A stretch of DNA of 64,000 nucleotides, from positions 124,001 through 188,000 of the forward strand of contig NZ_JACHXI010000001.1 of the NCBI RefSeq assembly GCF_014191985.1, read 5' to 3'. The notes under the pieces were generated by a model. It did no database searches. It worked only from the letters and a program-made list of their open reading frames with translations, and was not told where the DNA came from. This DNA is from Azomonas macrocytogenes (lineage in GTDB: Bacteria; Pseudomonadota; Gammaproteobacteria; Pseudomonadales; Pseudomonadaceae). Positions 40,001 to 48,810 of this stretch are shown here, piece by piece. Position 1 is the stretch's first letter. Each line of letters begins with the position of its first letter. Both the position numbers and the translations under genes were made by a program.

Positions 40001-41334
40001 TGTGCCGGACGCTCCCTGGCGGGATGCTGTGCCCGGTTCCCTGCCGGGCGCTCGCCTGCCGACCGGCCTTCGGCGCCGGCTGCCGGCGCATTCTCCTTGA
40101 CGGGAACGTTGAGTACCTCGCCATCGGCACCGACCACTTCTACCTTGGCGCCATCGCGCAAACGATCCGTACCTTCCAGCACCACCTTTTCGCCTTGTAC
40201 CAAGCCGTTCTTCACGACAGTTTGAACACCATTGGTCGGACCGAGCTCCAGCACACGCAGCTCAGCCGTGTTCCGGTCATTGACCACATAGACAAAGGTG
40301 CCGCGCGTACCGTATTGCACCGCTGCCGAAGGCACCAGCAGCGCATCGGCCATGGTCTCGACCCGCAGGCGGACATTGACGAACTGGTTGGGCAACAGCA
40401 GCTCATCCTGGTTATCGAACTGCGCCTTGAGTTTCAGGGTACCGGTGGTCAGATCAATCTGGTTGTCCAGACTTTGCAGCACACCTTCAGCGAGTTGTTG
40501 GCGATCGGAGCGGTCCCAGGCCTGAACCAGTAGTTTCTCGCCCTTGCGAAAGCGGGTCAGTACTGGCACCAGATCGGCTTCGGGCAACGTGAACGCAATC
40601 GTGATGGGTTGCGTCTGGGTAATCACCACAATGGTAGTGGTGTCGTTGGCCGTGACAATGTTGCCCAGATCGAGCTGACGCAGACCGAGCCGACCATCGA
40701 TCGGCGCCTTGATCTGGGTATATTCCAAGTTCAGTTGGGCATCCTCGACCGCCGCTTCATTGGTCGCGATGAGCCCCTTGTACTGGTTCACGTCGGCTCG
40801 CTGAGTGTCGAGGATCTGCCGCGCGACGCTGTCTTCGTCATACAGAGTCTGGTACCGCTGCAAATCCAGTTCGGAGTTTTTCAACAGGGCCCGATTCTGC
40901 ATCAACGTACCTCGCGCCTGGTTGAGGGCGATTTTGTAAGAACGCGGATCGACTACCGCCAGCAGATCGCCAGCGTTGACCTTCTGGCCCTCCTGAAAGC
41001 GCAGCTCGACGATTTCACCAGCGACCCGGCTACGGACGTTAACCGTTTTCAGTGGTGTAACCGTACCTAGCGCCTTGTTGAAAACGTCGAAACGCCCTCG
41101 CTGTACGGTGGCGACCCGTACCGGCGTGCTTTCCCCTGCACCACCGAAACGAGGCCGGCCGGGTGGCGCATTCAGGCTGTCGGAAGACGCCCCGGCAGAA
41201 GCTCCTCCGCCTTGCAGCTTGCTGATGATCGTAGGCCAGAACCACCAGAGCAGAACCACCAGGCCAGCCACGACGAGACCGACCAAGATCCAGCGGCGGC
41301 CGGAACGGGTCGATGAAACCTTTAACTCGGACAT
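39997..41334 (-). CDS. muxA: RND efflux periplasmic adaptor MuxA/MdtA type
   Basis: 445 residues with an N-terminal membrane anchor ([20 protein letters not shown], about residues 15-34). A low-complexity linker follows, then the adaptor domains: lipoyl half-motifs [20 protein letters not shown] and [13 protein letters not shown] flanking an alpha-hairpin, a beta-barrel and a membrane-proximal domain. It bridges MuxB/MuxC to the outer-membrane channel. The C-terminus is Pro/Ala/Glu-rich and probably disordered. First gene of the operon. No two-component regulator such as BaeSR is adjacent. Confidence 0.92.
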   Translation of the reverse strand: MSELKVSSTRSGRRWILVGLVVAGLVVLLWWFWPTIISKLQGGGASAGASSDSLNAPPGRPRFGGAGESTPVRVATVQRGRFDVFNKALGTVTPLKTVNVRSRVAGEIVELRFQEGQKVNAGDLLAVVDPRSYKIALNQARGTLMQNRALLKNSELDLQRYQTLYDEDSVARQILDTQRADVNQYKGLIATNEAAVEDAQLNLEYTQIKAPIDGRLGLRQLDLGNIVTANDTTTIVVITQTQPITIAFTLPEADLVPVLTRFRKGEKLLVQAWDRSDRQQLAEGVLQSLDNQIDLTTGTLKLKAQFDNQDELLLPNQFVNVRLRVETMADALLVPSAAVQYGTRGTFVYVVNDRNTAELRVLELGPTNGVQTVVKNGLVQGEKVVLEGTDRLRDGAKVEVVGADGEVLNVPVKENAPAAGAEGRSAGERPAGNRAQHPARERPAQ

Positions 41335-41551
41335 GGAAATACATCGATGAAAATAAGAATGTGAACCTTAAGCAGCCAGGAACTTTCCGCAAAGCGGATT
41401 TACGGCATTTTTACTTTACGTTGATAATCCACTGAACTTTACATAAGCAGTGACACTCCCGGAACCAAGATGGCCAACCCCAGTCTATCAGGGGATTATT
41501 TTCCGGCAGCACATCGGATAAGCCTGCCGCCTGCATTCTATGGATTACGGA

Positions 41552-43030
41552 ATGAGCACATCTCTTATTATCCTGGTACTGACTGTCGCCAGTTTCCTTC
41601 TTGGTTTTCTCCGTGACTTGTTCATTGCCAGATCTTTTGGACTGAGCTGGCAAGCGGACCTCATCTTCGTCTCGCTGATATTGCCGCTATTTTTCGAGAA
41701 TTTCCTTGCCCTCGCCTTGCGCGATGCGATGATTCCCTATCTGCAAAAGCTGCGCAGCCAGTCGGAAGAACTGTTCCAGAATGTTGCACGCTGGATCTAC
41801 TGGCGAGTCCTGTGGGCAGCCATAGCCATTACCATCCTGATAATGGCCATCAGTTACTGGATCATGCATGCCCTGGCCCCTGGCTGGTCGACCGAACAGA
41901 TCGAACTGGGTCGCCTGACCTTCTGCGTCGGCTCCCTGCTGCTTGCCGTGCAGGGCGCACTCTATTGCCAGAGCGCGCTCCTGAACATGGATAAGGTTTT
42001 TCTGCTGCCGATGACCCGTACCGTCATGCTCAACGCCGGTGCCATCATCGGCATCCTGCTGTTCGAGCCAAGCGGCACGGTGATCTTCCTGGGCATGCTG
42101 CTACCCCAGCTCGGGCTGATCCTGGTTCAGCATCACCGGCTCAATTATGTACAGCTTTCACACCGGGCCCAGGCACCGGCCGAAGCCAAGGGACATGGCA
42201 CCGAGTTCATCAAGGTTCTCGCCCCGATGCTGCTGGCCGCCGCCGCCCAGCAAGCCTGCATCCTCGCCGAGCGGATGTTCGCTTCGTTCCTGGCCGAAGG
42301 CAGCATCACCATGCTGTCCTTCGCCTATCGCATCGTCACTATCCCCCTGACGCTGTACGCCATGTCAGTACTCACAGTACTGTTCCCCCACTTTACCGAG
42401 AGCTGGAACAACAACGATCACACGGCACACAACGCCGCCATCCGCAAAGGCCTGCTCGCCACGCTGCTGTTCCTGGTACCGGCCGCCGTCGTGCTCAGCG
42501 CCTTTCCCGAAGCGGTGGTTTCTGTCCTGCTCGAACGTGGCCAGTTCGGCCCGCAGCAGAGCGAAGCCACATCGGTCCTGCTGATTGCCTATGCCATCAG
42601 CCTGCCCGCCGCCGGTATGGCAATGTTGTGGGGACGCGCCCTGCTCGCCCAGCACCAGTCACGGCTGTTTCTGATAATCACGCTGACCAGCTCGGCCGTG
42701 ACTATCGCCCTGGATGCCCTGCTCTATCGTCCATTGGGTGCACAAGGCCTGGCGCTTTCCTTTTCTGCCGGCATCTCACTACAGGCATTGCTGATGGGGA
42801 TCGGCATTTATTGGGTAACCCCGCAGGGCCTCGGCCTGGCCTTGTTGCTGCGCTGGGGAGTGGCCGCCGTCGCTATTGCCGCAACTCTGCACTACCTGCC
42901 TGAACCCCATGGTCTCCTGGATTTATGCATCTACATTCCCTTGGTCATCCTGAGCTTCGCCGCACTCCTGAAGATCCTGGGCGAAAAGGATCTGTTCAAC
43001 CGTAGTTACTGGTCGATGAAAAGCGCCTGA
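41552..43030 (+). CDS. MurJ/MviN-family flippase paralogue
   Basis: 492 residues from the ATG at 41552; an ATG four codons upstream is also possible but has no ribosome binding site. There are 13-14 predicted transmembrane helices of the MATE/MOP fold. Its SFLLGFLRDLFIARSFGLSW start and the central LTLYAMSVLTVLFPHFTE segment place it in the MurJ (lipid II flippase) superfamily, but it diverges from the housekeeping MurJ and lies away from the usual rpsT-ribF neighbourhood. A role in exporting another lipid-linked sugar is possible, but no glycosyltransferases are nearby. Divergent from the mux operon. Confidence 0.78.
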   Translation: MSTSLIILVLTVASFLLGFLRDLFIARSFGLSWQADLIFVSLILPLFFENFLALALRDAMIPYLQKLRSQSEELFQNVARWIYWRVLWAAIAITILIMAISYWIMHALAPGWSTEQIELGRLTFCVGSLLLAVQGALYCQSALLNMDKVFLLPMTRTVMLNAGAIIGILLFEPSGTVIFLGMLLPQLGLILVQHHRLNYVQLSHRAQAPAEAKGHGTEFIKVLAPMLLAAAAQQACILAERMFASFLAEGSITMLSFAYRIVTIPLTLYAMSVLTVLFPHFTESWNNNDHTAHNAAIRKGLLATLLFLVPAAVVLSAFPEAVVSVLLERGQFGPQQSEATSVLLIAYAISLPAAGMAMLWGRALLAQHQSRLFLIITLTSSAVTIALDALLYRPLGAQGLALSFSAGISLQALLMGIGIYWVTPQGLGLALLLRWGVAAVAIAATLHYLPEPHGLLDLCIYIPLVILSFAALLKILGEKDLFNRSYWSMKSA

Positions 43031-43045
43031 AGCACACTTGACGTA

Positions 43046-43073
43046 CAAGATCGCTGTATCGACAGCGATCTTG
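43046..43073. terminator. Perfect 12-bp hairpin after the MurJ-like gene
   Basis: CAAGATCGCTGT (43046-43057) and ACAGCGATCTTG (43062-43073) pair perfectly around ATCG, 16 bases after the stop codon. A T-run is absent. Confidence 0.6.
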
Positions 43074-43093
43074 CCGTTGTATGAATCGATGTC

Positions 43094-43115
43094 TCTTGCA
43101 AAGATCGTTGCAAGA
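43094..43115. repeat. Second hairpin, 8-bp inverted repeat
   Basis: TCTTGCAA (43094-43101) and TTGCAAGA (43108-43115) pair around AGATCG, 20 bases after the previous hairpin. It may reinforce termination of the MurJ-like gene or lie in the leader of the next one. Confidence 0.4.
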
Positions 43116-43204
43116 AAAACACTGAAGCTGCAGCCCTACAGACCCACCCCCAACTGCCGATAGCCTTGCCGAACGTAAACATGCACCCAGTTGCAGGCAT
43201 CGCC

Positions 43205-43966
43205 ATGAATCAGACTCCACCGCCTGAAGAACCCGAAGCCATCGATCCCTGGCCCGATCTCGCTCCGGAACATTTCGAACTGCTGCGTCTGGCGCCACTG
43301 CCCATCGAGCGCTCGACCGGTCAGCGCCCGTTGCACTTTGCCCGCTTTGGCCGGGCAGAGTGCAATAACGTTCGGCAAAGCCTGTTGCACCTGGACATCC
43401 GGCTACCCGGCCAAACAGCCCATGGCGAGATGAATAGATTGGACGTGCAGGTCGATCACCAGCGCAAAGCCATCCGTTTCGGCAAATATCCTCTGGTGGT
43501 GGAACCACAGAATCGTGGCCTGGGGCGCTTTCTGCTCGCCCAGGGTATCGCCTGGGCGCAACGGCGCTGGGCCAGCTATGCAGTCGAAGGTGGTGAACTG
43601 CCTCCCAGGGACGCCTCTACCGAAGAATCCCGCCAGCGCCGTGATCATGTCCTGCACAGCCAGGGTTTTCAGATCGACTACGAAGAAGGCCAGGAAAACC
43701 AGGTCCGCTATGGCGCGACACGGGTCGGCGCGCTGGATGCGAACTGGAATATCGGTCGGGTACAGATCGTCGATACCCTGGAAGCAGCCAACCTGCTGGA
43801 ACAGGCCGAGCGTAGCCTGAACGAACAGCAGGCCAGCATCCTGCGGCTGGAAGAGCGCCTCGGCCTGCTGCGCCGGGAAGATGGCGCCCTACGCTTCGCC
43901 ATCATCTGCCTGGTGGTCTTTGTCGTGTTCCAGGCCGGGCTGTTGATCTGGATCGCCACGCGCTGA
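43205..43966 (+). CDS. GNAT-like protein with coiled coil and C-terminal membrane anchor
   Basis: 253 residues from the ATG at 43205 (MNQTPPPEEPEAIDPWPDLA); an in-frame ATG eight codons earlier is an alternative. Residues of about 85-150 contain YPLVVEPQNRGLGRFLLAQG, resembling the acetyl-CoA-binding Q/R-x-x-G-x-G/A motif of GNAT acetyltransferases. Residues of about 195-228 form a Leu/Gln/Glu-rich coiled coil, and the last 22 (FAIICLVVFVVFQAGLLIWI) are one transmembrane helix with only ATR after it, making a tail-anchored protein. Function unknown. Its place next to prmB is that of the PA1679-type genes of pseudomonads. Convergent with prmB, 7 bases apart. Confidence 0.65.
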   Translation: MNQTPPPEEPEAIDPWPDLAPEHFELLRLAPLPIERSTGQRPLHFARFGRAECNNVRQSLLHLDIRLPGQTAHGEMNRLDVQVDHQRKAIRFGKYPLVVEPQNRGLGRFLLAQGIAWAQRRWASYAVEGGELPPRDASTEESRQRRDHVLHSQGFQIDYEEGQENQVRYGATRVGALDANWNIGRVQIVDTLEAANLLEQAERSLNEQQASILRLEERLGLLRREDGALRFAIICLVVFVVFQAGLLIWIATR

Positions 43967-43973
43967 GCAAAGC

Positions 43974-44897
43974 TCAGCGTCTCTCCAGGCGCTCGCGAAA
44001 CAGTGCCTGGTGCTCCCGACACTGCCTGGCGGTGAGCAGAAATATTCCATGGCCGCCGTTAAGCAGATCCAGCCAGGTGAAATCCACTTCAGGATACAGT
44101 GCACTGACGTGCACCTGACTGTTGCCTACCTCGACGATCAATATACCCTGCTCCTCCAGGTGATCCGCCGCTTCGGCCAGAATCCGCCGGACCAGATCCA
44201 GGCCATCGTCACCACACGCCAGCGCCAACGCCGGTTCGTGGCCGTATTCGCGTGGCATATCGGCGAAATCCTCGGCATCCACATAAGGTGGGTTCGAGAC
44301 GATCAGATTGAAACGCTGCCCCGGCAAACCTGCGAAAATATCGCTCTGTACGCTGTATACGCGATCTTCCAGTTCGTGCTGCTCGATATTCCGATTGGCC
44401 ACCTCCAGCGCAGCGAAGGAAATATCGGCGAGCACGGCCTCCGCCTGGGAAAATTCGTATGCACAAGCGATACCGATGCACCCGGAACCGGTACACAGGT
44501 CGAGGATTCGTGCAGGCTCCACATCCAGCCAGGGACTGAAACGCTGCTTGATCAACTCCGCAATCGGTGAACGCGGGATCAGCACGCGCTCATCGACCAC
44601 GAAAGGCAAATCGCAGAACCAAGCCTGACCGAGCAGATAAGCGGTGGGGATCCGCTCTTCGATGCGTCGACGCAACAGATCATGCAAATACTCTCGCTCG
44701 TCGTCTTCCAACTGGCAGTCCAGATAGGCATCGGACATTTCCCAGGGCAGGTAGAGAGCCCCGAGAACCAGTTGACGGGCGTCGTCCCAGGCATTATCAG
44801 TGCCATGGCCGAAAAACAGCTGCTCGCCGTGGAAACGGCTAACGGCCCAGCGGATATAATCGCGCAATGTTTGCAGACGAGAGGTCAAGGCACTCAA
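43974..44897 (-). CDS. prmB: Ribosomal protein L3 glutamine N5-methyltransferase
   Basis: 307 residues. A class-I SAM-dependent methyltransferase with the glycine-rich SAM motif [13 protein letters not shown] (132-144) and the glutamine-binding NPPY at 202-205. The N-terminal helical domain and the segment [20 protein letters not shown] are those of the HemK/PrmB group, and the length fits PrmB rather than PrmC (about 275). It methylates a glutamine of ribosomal protein L3 in the cytosol. Own transcription unit, divergent from the isochorismatase-like gene. Confidence 0.92.
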   Translation of the reverse strand: MSALTSRLQTLRDYIRWAVSRFHGEQLFFGHGTDNAWDDARQLVLGALYLPWEMSDAYLDCQLEDDEREYLHDLLRRRIEERIPTAYLLGQAWFCDLPFVVDERVLIPRSPIAELIKQRFSPWLDVEPARILDLCTGSGCIGIACAYEFSQAEAVLADISFAALEVANRNIEQHELEDRVYSVQSDIFAGLPGQRFNLIVSNPPYVDAEDFADMPREYGHEPALALACGDDGLDLVRRILAEAADHLEEQGILIVEVGNSQVHVSALYPEVDFTWLDLLNGGHGIFLLTARQCREHQALFRERLERR

Positions 44898-45047
44898 GAG
44901 GGCTACTCCGGTAAAATCGCGAGTCTAGCCGATAGGTGAGTTTCTTTCCTTTCGCCAACCGCTGAGGCGGGTGAGTTTTTGCAAGTAGTTCACAACTTCG
45001 TCATCTAACGCCACAATCCAGCCCTAACTCAGACCAAGGAGCGAGTA

Positions 45048-45641
45048 ATGTCTAAGATCCAGACCATGCTTCAGCTCAGTGGCCGTGGCTATGCACCGGC
45101 GCAACTGGCCAATGCCACACTGCTGATCATTGATGTCCAGGAGGAATATAGAAGCGGAGTACTTGCTCTGCCAGGCCTGGGAAAAGCACTAGAAGAGATT
45201 GCCTGCCTGCTGAATGCGGCCCGCCAGGCCGGAACGCCCATCGTTCACGTCCATCACCTAGGGATCAGTGGAGGCCTTTTCGACCCGCAGGCGCCACGTG
45301 GCCAAATCATGCCCGAGGCTGCGCCACTGCCCGGCGAAACGGTGATTGCCAAACGCATGCCCAATGCCTTCTCCGGTACCGACCTGCACGAACGCCTGCA
45401 GCAGCTAGGCCGGCTCGACCTTATCGTCTGCGGTTTCATGACCCACTCCAGCATTAGTACTACCGTGCGCGCAGCAAAGGATTATGGTTATCGCTGTACA
45501 CTGGTGGATAGCGCCTGTGCCACCCGCGACCTGCCAATCGGCGACGATGTTCTCGATGCCCAGCAGATACACCGCATGGAAATGGCCATTTTGGCGGACA
45601 ACTTTGCAGTGTGCGTTCAGGACAGCAAAGCGCTTTGCTGA
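45048..45641 (+). CDS. Isochorismatase/cysteine-hydrolase-fold protein lacking the nucleophilic Cys
   Basis: 197 residues with an AAGGAG ribosome binding site. The alpha/beta fold of the nicotinamidase/isochorismatase family is clear: Asp29 in LLIIDVQEE and Lys102 in VIAKRMPNAF are two members of the usual Asp-Lys-Cys triad. The third position, in CGFMTHSSISTTVRAA, is Ser135 instead of Cys. True isochorismatases also lack this Cys, so the protein may be a non-thiol hydrolase or a non-catalytic relative. Substrate unknown. The gene neighbourhood (prmB on one side, Smr and folE on the other) is shared with P. aeruginosa. Confidence 0.82.
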   Translation: MSKIQTMLQLSGRGYAPAQLANATLLIIDVQEEYRSGVLALPGLGKALEEIACLLNAARQAGTPIVHVHHLGISGGLFDPQAPRGQIMPEAAPLPGETVIAKRMPNAFSGTDLHERLQQLGRLDLIVCGFMTHSSISTTVRAAKDYGYRCTLVDSACATRDLPIGDDVLDAQQIHRMEMAILADNFAVCVQDSKALC

Positions 45642-45681
45642 TATGGGTATACGCTGTTGGAATTTCCCAAGGGAGGTTTCG

Positions 45682-45783
45682 ATTCAACAAGGCCACCTGT
45701 CGATCATCGACCCATCCGGTCGGCAGGAGAACCTGGACTGCAGGTTCCGGTCACATCCCGTCCATCGTGAGGTACCGGAATGA
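45682..45783 (+). CDS. Possible 33-residue ORF with ATT start, coupled to the next gene
   Basis: AAGGGAGG, a near-ideal ribosome binding site, lies five bases before an ATT that opens a 33-codon frame ending in TGA at 45781-45783. That stop overlaps the ATG of the next gene as ATGA. The translation reads QQGHLSIIDPSGRQENLDC after the start and then a basic stretch. Third codon positions are mostly G/C, as in neighbouring genes. No ATG, GTG or TTG is available in frame close to the ribosome binding site. ATT starts are known but rare (infC, pcnB), so this is a candidate only. Confidence 0.35.
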   Translation: MQQGHLSIIDPSGRQENLDCRFRSHPVHREVPE

Positions 45784-46103
45784 AATCATCCAATGGCTTC
45801 GATGCCCGTCGTCTGCGTCCCCGCACCCGCAAGAACTGGCATCTACACCTGGGCACGTTCTGCGGCGCGTTGTTGGTCGCTCTGGGCATGTTCCTGGCCG
45901 TGATCGGCGTCTCCTCGCTGCTGGGCGAGGCCCAATCGCTCGGCAACCTATCCATCGGCCATGGCGCCGCCATCGCTTTGCTGATCTGCTGTGTCATCCC
46001 GATAGCAGGCGGCATCTTCAGTTGGCGGCGTTGCAGGTACCGTTTGCGGTGCCACTCCGATGAGTTGACCCTGTCTCCCCACTTATTGAAAAGACGCAAC
46101 TGA
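45780..46103 (+). CDS. Small membrane protein with two transmembrane helices
   Basis: 107 residues. GAGGTACCGGA precedes the ATG. A basic N-terminus (DARRLRPRTRKNWHLHLG) is followed by helices at about 23-45 and 58-80, then a basic C-terminal tail (RRCRYRLRCHSDEL). By the positive-inside rule both ends would be cytosolic. No family recognised. It lies 139 bases after the isochorismatase-like gene and 37 before the Smr gene, and is probably cotranscribed with both. Confidence 0.65.
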   Translation: MKSSNGFDARRLRPRTRKNWHLHLGTFCGALLVALGMFLAVIGVSSLLGEAQSLGNLSIGHGAAIALLICCVIPIAGGIFSWRRCRYRLRCHSDELTLSPHLLKRRN

Positions 46104-46140
46104 AGCCTGCCATAGCCAACGGCCTCGACGCGGAGACCCT

Positions 46141-46701
46141 ATGCAAAACGACGACGATTCATCCCTGTTCCAGGCAGCGGTACGCGGAGCCAGACCAATC
46201 GGTCATGATCGTGCCGATACTGGCAAGCCGCGCCTCGATATCCGGCGTATTACCGAGCAGCGCACCAATGCAACAAGCGCGACGAACGAAACGAAGGTCG
46301 ACGGACTATCTGACCAGTTCGTGATCGATGTAGGTGCTGAAGATCCACTGCACTGGGTACGCGACGGCGTACAGGAAAGCCAGATACGCAAGCTCAAGGC
46401 CGGACAAGTCGCCTTCGAAGGTAGTCTCGATCTGCATGGTCTTACCGTGGAAAAGGCTCGCGAACAACTCTGGGCCTTTATCGCCGAAGCCTGCCGCTAT
46501 GAAATACGCTGTGTCCGTATCACCCACGGCAAAGCCGCACGTATCGACGGCCGTCGGCCATTGATCAAAAGTCATGTCAATACCTGGCTGCGCCAGCATC
46601 CACAGGTACTCGGCTTTGCTTCGTGCCTGCCAAAGCACGGTGGCACCGGGGCCGTTTATGTAATGCTCAAGCGCACCATGCTGGAAGGCCGTGACGAATG
46701 A
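46141..46701 (+). CDS. Smr-domain protein (SmrA/YdaL-like putative endonuclease)
   Basis: 186 residues with GGAG six bases before the ATG. The N-terminal 90 residues are polar (SLFQAAVRGARPIGHDRADT). The C-terminal Smr domain shows all three family motifs: LDLHGLTVEKA near residue 98, THGKA near 126 and HGGTGAVYVML near the end. Smr domains nick or cleave DNA or RNA in MutS2 and stand-alone SmrA proteins. No MutS part is present. The gene stands in the isochorismatase-like / membrane protein / Smr / folE cluster, all on the plus strand. Confidence 0.87.
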   Translation: MQNDDDSSLFQAAVRGARPIGHDRADTGKPRLDIRRITEQRTNATSATNETKVDGLSDQFVIDVGAEDPLHWVRDGVQESQIRKLKAGQVAFEGSLDLHGLTVEKAREQLWAFIAEACRYEIRCVRITHGKAARIDGRRPLIKSHVNTWLRQHPQVLGFASCLPKHGGTGAVYVMLKRTMLEGRDE

Positions 46702-46810
46702 CGTTTGTCTCCTGCTCGACGGCTGACGATCTTCCAAATACTTGCCAGCATGGCGCCAGCCCCCTACCCTGCTGGTCCAATGCTTTCAGGTAGTCTTAAA
46801 GGTTCGACAC

Positions 46811-47356
46811 ATGGCCCTTGAACAACATTACACAGCGATACTCGAGCAACTCGGCGAGGACGTTACCCGTGAGGGCCTGCTGGATACCCCGAAACGCGCA
46901 GCGAAAGCCATGCAGTACCTGTGCAAGGGCTACTCGCAAACCCTGGATGAAGTCACCAACGGCGCACTGTTCAGCTCGGACAACAGCGAAATGGTGCTGG
47001 TCAGGAACATCGAGCTATATTCGCTCTGCGAGCACCATATGCTGCCGTTCATCGGCAAGGCGCATGTAGCCTATTTACCCAATGGCAAAGTATTGGGCTT
47101 GTCCAAGATCGCCCGCATCGTTGACATGTATGCCCGCCGCTTGCAAATCCAGGAAAATCTCACCCGCGAGATTGCCGAAGCGATCCAGCAAGTCACTGAA
47201 GCCGCCGGAGTTGCCGTAGTCATCGAAGCCCAGCACATGTGCATGATGATGCGTGGCGTGGAGAAGCAGAACTCCTCGATGGTCACCTCGGTGATGCTCG
47301 GTCAGTTCCGCGACAACCCTTCGACTCGCAGCGAATTCCTGACATTGGTACGCTGA
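46811..47356 (+). CDS. folE: GTP cyclohydrolase I
   Basis: 181 residues from the ATG at 46811, with AAAGG about eight bases upstream; an open frame starts earlier but is unlike the family. Zinc ligands Cys73 and His76 in [10 protein letters not shown] and Cys144 in [10 protein letters not shown] are in place, along with the substrate-binding His75 and [10 protein letters not shown]. It converts GTP to dihydroneopterin triphosphate, the first step of folate synthesis. Pseudomonads often have two folE copies; this one has the neighbourhood of the PA1674 copy. Confidence 0.93.
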   Translation: MALEQHYTAILEQLGEDVTREGLLDTPKRAAKAMQYLCKGYSQTLDEVTNGALFSSDNSEMVLVRNIELYSLCEHHMLPFIGKAHVAYLPNGKVLGLSKIARIVDMYARRLQIQENLTREIAEAIQQVTEAAGVAVVIEAQHMCMMMRGVEKQNSSMVTSVMLGQFRDNPSTRSEFLTLVR

Positions 47357-47442
47357 GATCCGGCCTGGCGCAAGGACAACCGCCCCCACTCGACGGTCAA
47401 CCATTGCAGCCCGGGCAGAGCAATAGTGTGCAACCGCGCGCT

Positions 47443-48069
47443 TCAGGTTTTCGCATCGCCAAGCGGCACGAGTTCAAGCATCCCAACGTGCCGTAAGTGG
47501 CTGGCGACTCGTGCCAGCCAGGCGACGATGGCCGGATAGCGTTCCAGTTCAAATCCCCCCTCGTCCGCCACATGGGTATAGGCATACAAGGCCACATCCG
47601 CGATGGAATAGCGGTCTCCCACCAGATAAGGAGTTCGTTGCAACTGCTGCTCCATGACGGACAAGGCACGGTAGCCCTCCTTGCGCAGCCCTTCATATTC
47701 ATGGCCACGCGCTTCCAGCAAACCCTGCATCTTTATCTGGCGGGCAACCGCAACATAAGGCTCGTGACTGAATTGTTCGAAGAACTGCCATTGCAGAACC
47801 TGGGTACGCAGGCGCGGATCGTTCGGTAAAAACTCACTGCCTTCAGCCAGGTAATTGAGAATTGCATTGGACTCCCAGAGATAACTGCCATCATCCAGCT
47901 CCAGCACCGGAATCTTGCCGTTCGGATTCTTTTGCAAAAAATCGGCGGAGCGGGTTTCTCCACGTAGCGGATCCACCGGCACCCAGGCGTATGAGCTGCC
48001 CAACAGGTGCAGCATCAGCCTCACCTTGTAGCAGTTGCCTGACCGGTAATCTCCATGGACCCTGTACAT
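47443..48069 (-). CDS. Glutathione S-transferase family protein
   Basis: 208 residues. N-terminal thioredoxin-like GST domain with the glutathione-contacting motifs NPNGKIPVLEL (cis-Pro at IPV) and LWESNAILNYLA (residues of about 48-76), then the all-helical C-terminal domain with the N-capping motif YSIADVALYAYTH. The catalytic Ser/Cys region near the N-terminus reads YRSGNCYKVRL. The start is YRVHGDYRSGN, as in many bacterial GSTs. Substrate unknown. It is convergent with folE and divergent from the MarR-type regulator, which might control it. Confidence 0.87.
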   Translation of the reverse strand: MYRVHGDYRSGNCYKVRLMLHLLGSSYAWVPVDPLRGETRSADFLQKNPNGKIPVLELDDGSYLWESNAILNYLAEGSEFLPNDPRLRTQVLQWQFFEQFSHEPYVAVARQIKMQGLLEARGHEYEGLRKEGYRALSVMEQQLQRTPYLVGDRYSIADVALYAYTHVADEGGFELERYPAIVAWLARVASHLRHVGMLELVPLGDAKT

Positions 48070-48264
48070 GACACTCGTCCTCTTACGGTAAAGTCGATAA
48101 ATCCAGATATAAATCCCGATACTTATATATCTTAATATATCAATTGTACAAAGTCGGTCGAAAACGGATCGAAGGCCAATCTCCGGTCTATAGTGAAACG
48201 CATAGCCGGGAAACTATTGCAGACTGCTCGGCCATCTCCAGTTCGACACGGCAAATACGTCAAC

Positions 48265-48708
48265 ATGAACAACATCAAGAGAAGTACCGTCCGGCGCCCG
48301 ACGATGGAAGCCTTTTTTTTCGGCTATCGCGCCTTCACTGCCAAACCCGATGAGATGCTGGCATATCGTGGATTATCTCGCGTCCATCATCGGGTGCTGT
48401 TTTTCATTGCCAGTTATCCGGGCCTGAGTGTCAAAGACCTTCTTGGCTACCTAGGGGTGAGCAAACAGGCATTGAATCACCCATTGCGCCAGTTGATGGA
48501 TATGCAGCTGGTAGAAAGCATTCCCGGCACCGAAGACAAGCGCAAGCGCCTGCTGCGCCTGACTGCCCAAGGCGGCAGGCTCGAGCAGATGCTGCATCGC
48601 GAACAGGTTCGATTACTCAAACGGGCTTTTGTCGAGGCCGGAGAAACCGCAGTGGAAGGCTGGATAGCGGTAAACGCCGCCTTGGCGTTCGCGGAGTCCA
48701 CGAAATAG
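48265..48708 (+). CDS. MarR-family transcriptional regulator
   Basis: 147 residues from ATG 48265; an in-frame ATG at 48304 (MEAFFFGYRAF) is a shorter possibility and neither has a strong ribosome binding site. Winged-helix MarR fold: helix pair VHHRVLFFIASYPGLSVKDL, recognition region GVSKQALNHPLRQLMDMQLV and the wing GTEDKRKRLLRLTAQG with the conserved Asp-Lys-Arg. It probably acts as a dimer binding an operator in the AT-rich 48070-48260 gap shared with the divergent GST gene. Ligand unknown. Confidence 0.85.
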   Translation: MNNIKRSTVRRPTMEAFFFGYRAFTAKPDEMLAYRGLSRVHHRVLFFIASYPGLSVKDLLGYLGVSKQALNHPLRQLMDMQLVESIPGTEDKRKRLLRLTAQGGRLEQMLHREQVRLLKRAFVEAGETAVEGWIAVNAALAFAESTK

Positions 48709-48810
48709 AACAGAAAAAGATCAGACGGTAACGAACCCATCGAGCAGAGTGGTCTTCCGCCATTCACTCACTGCACATACAAGATAGACACAGCAAGCAT
48801 GGAGGAAAAA

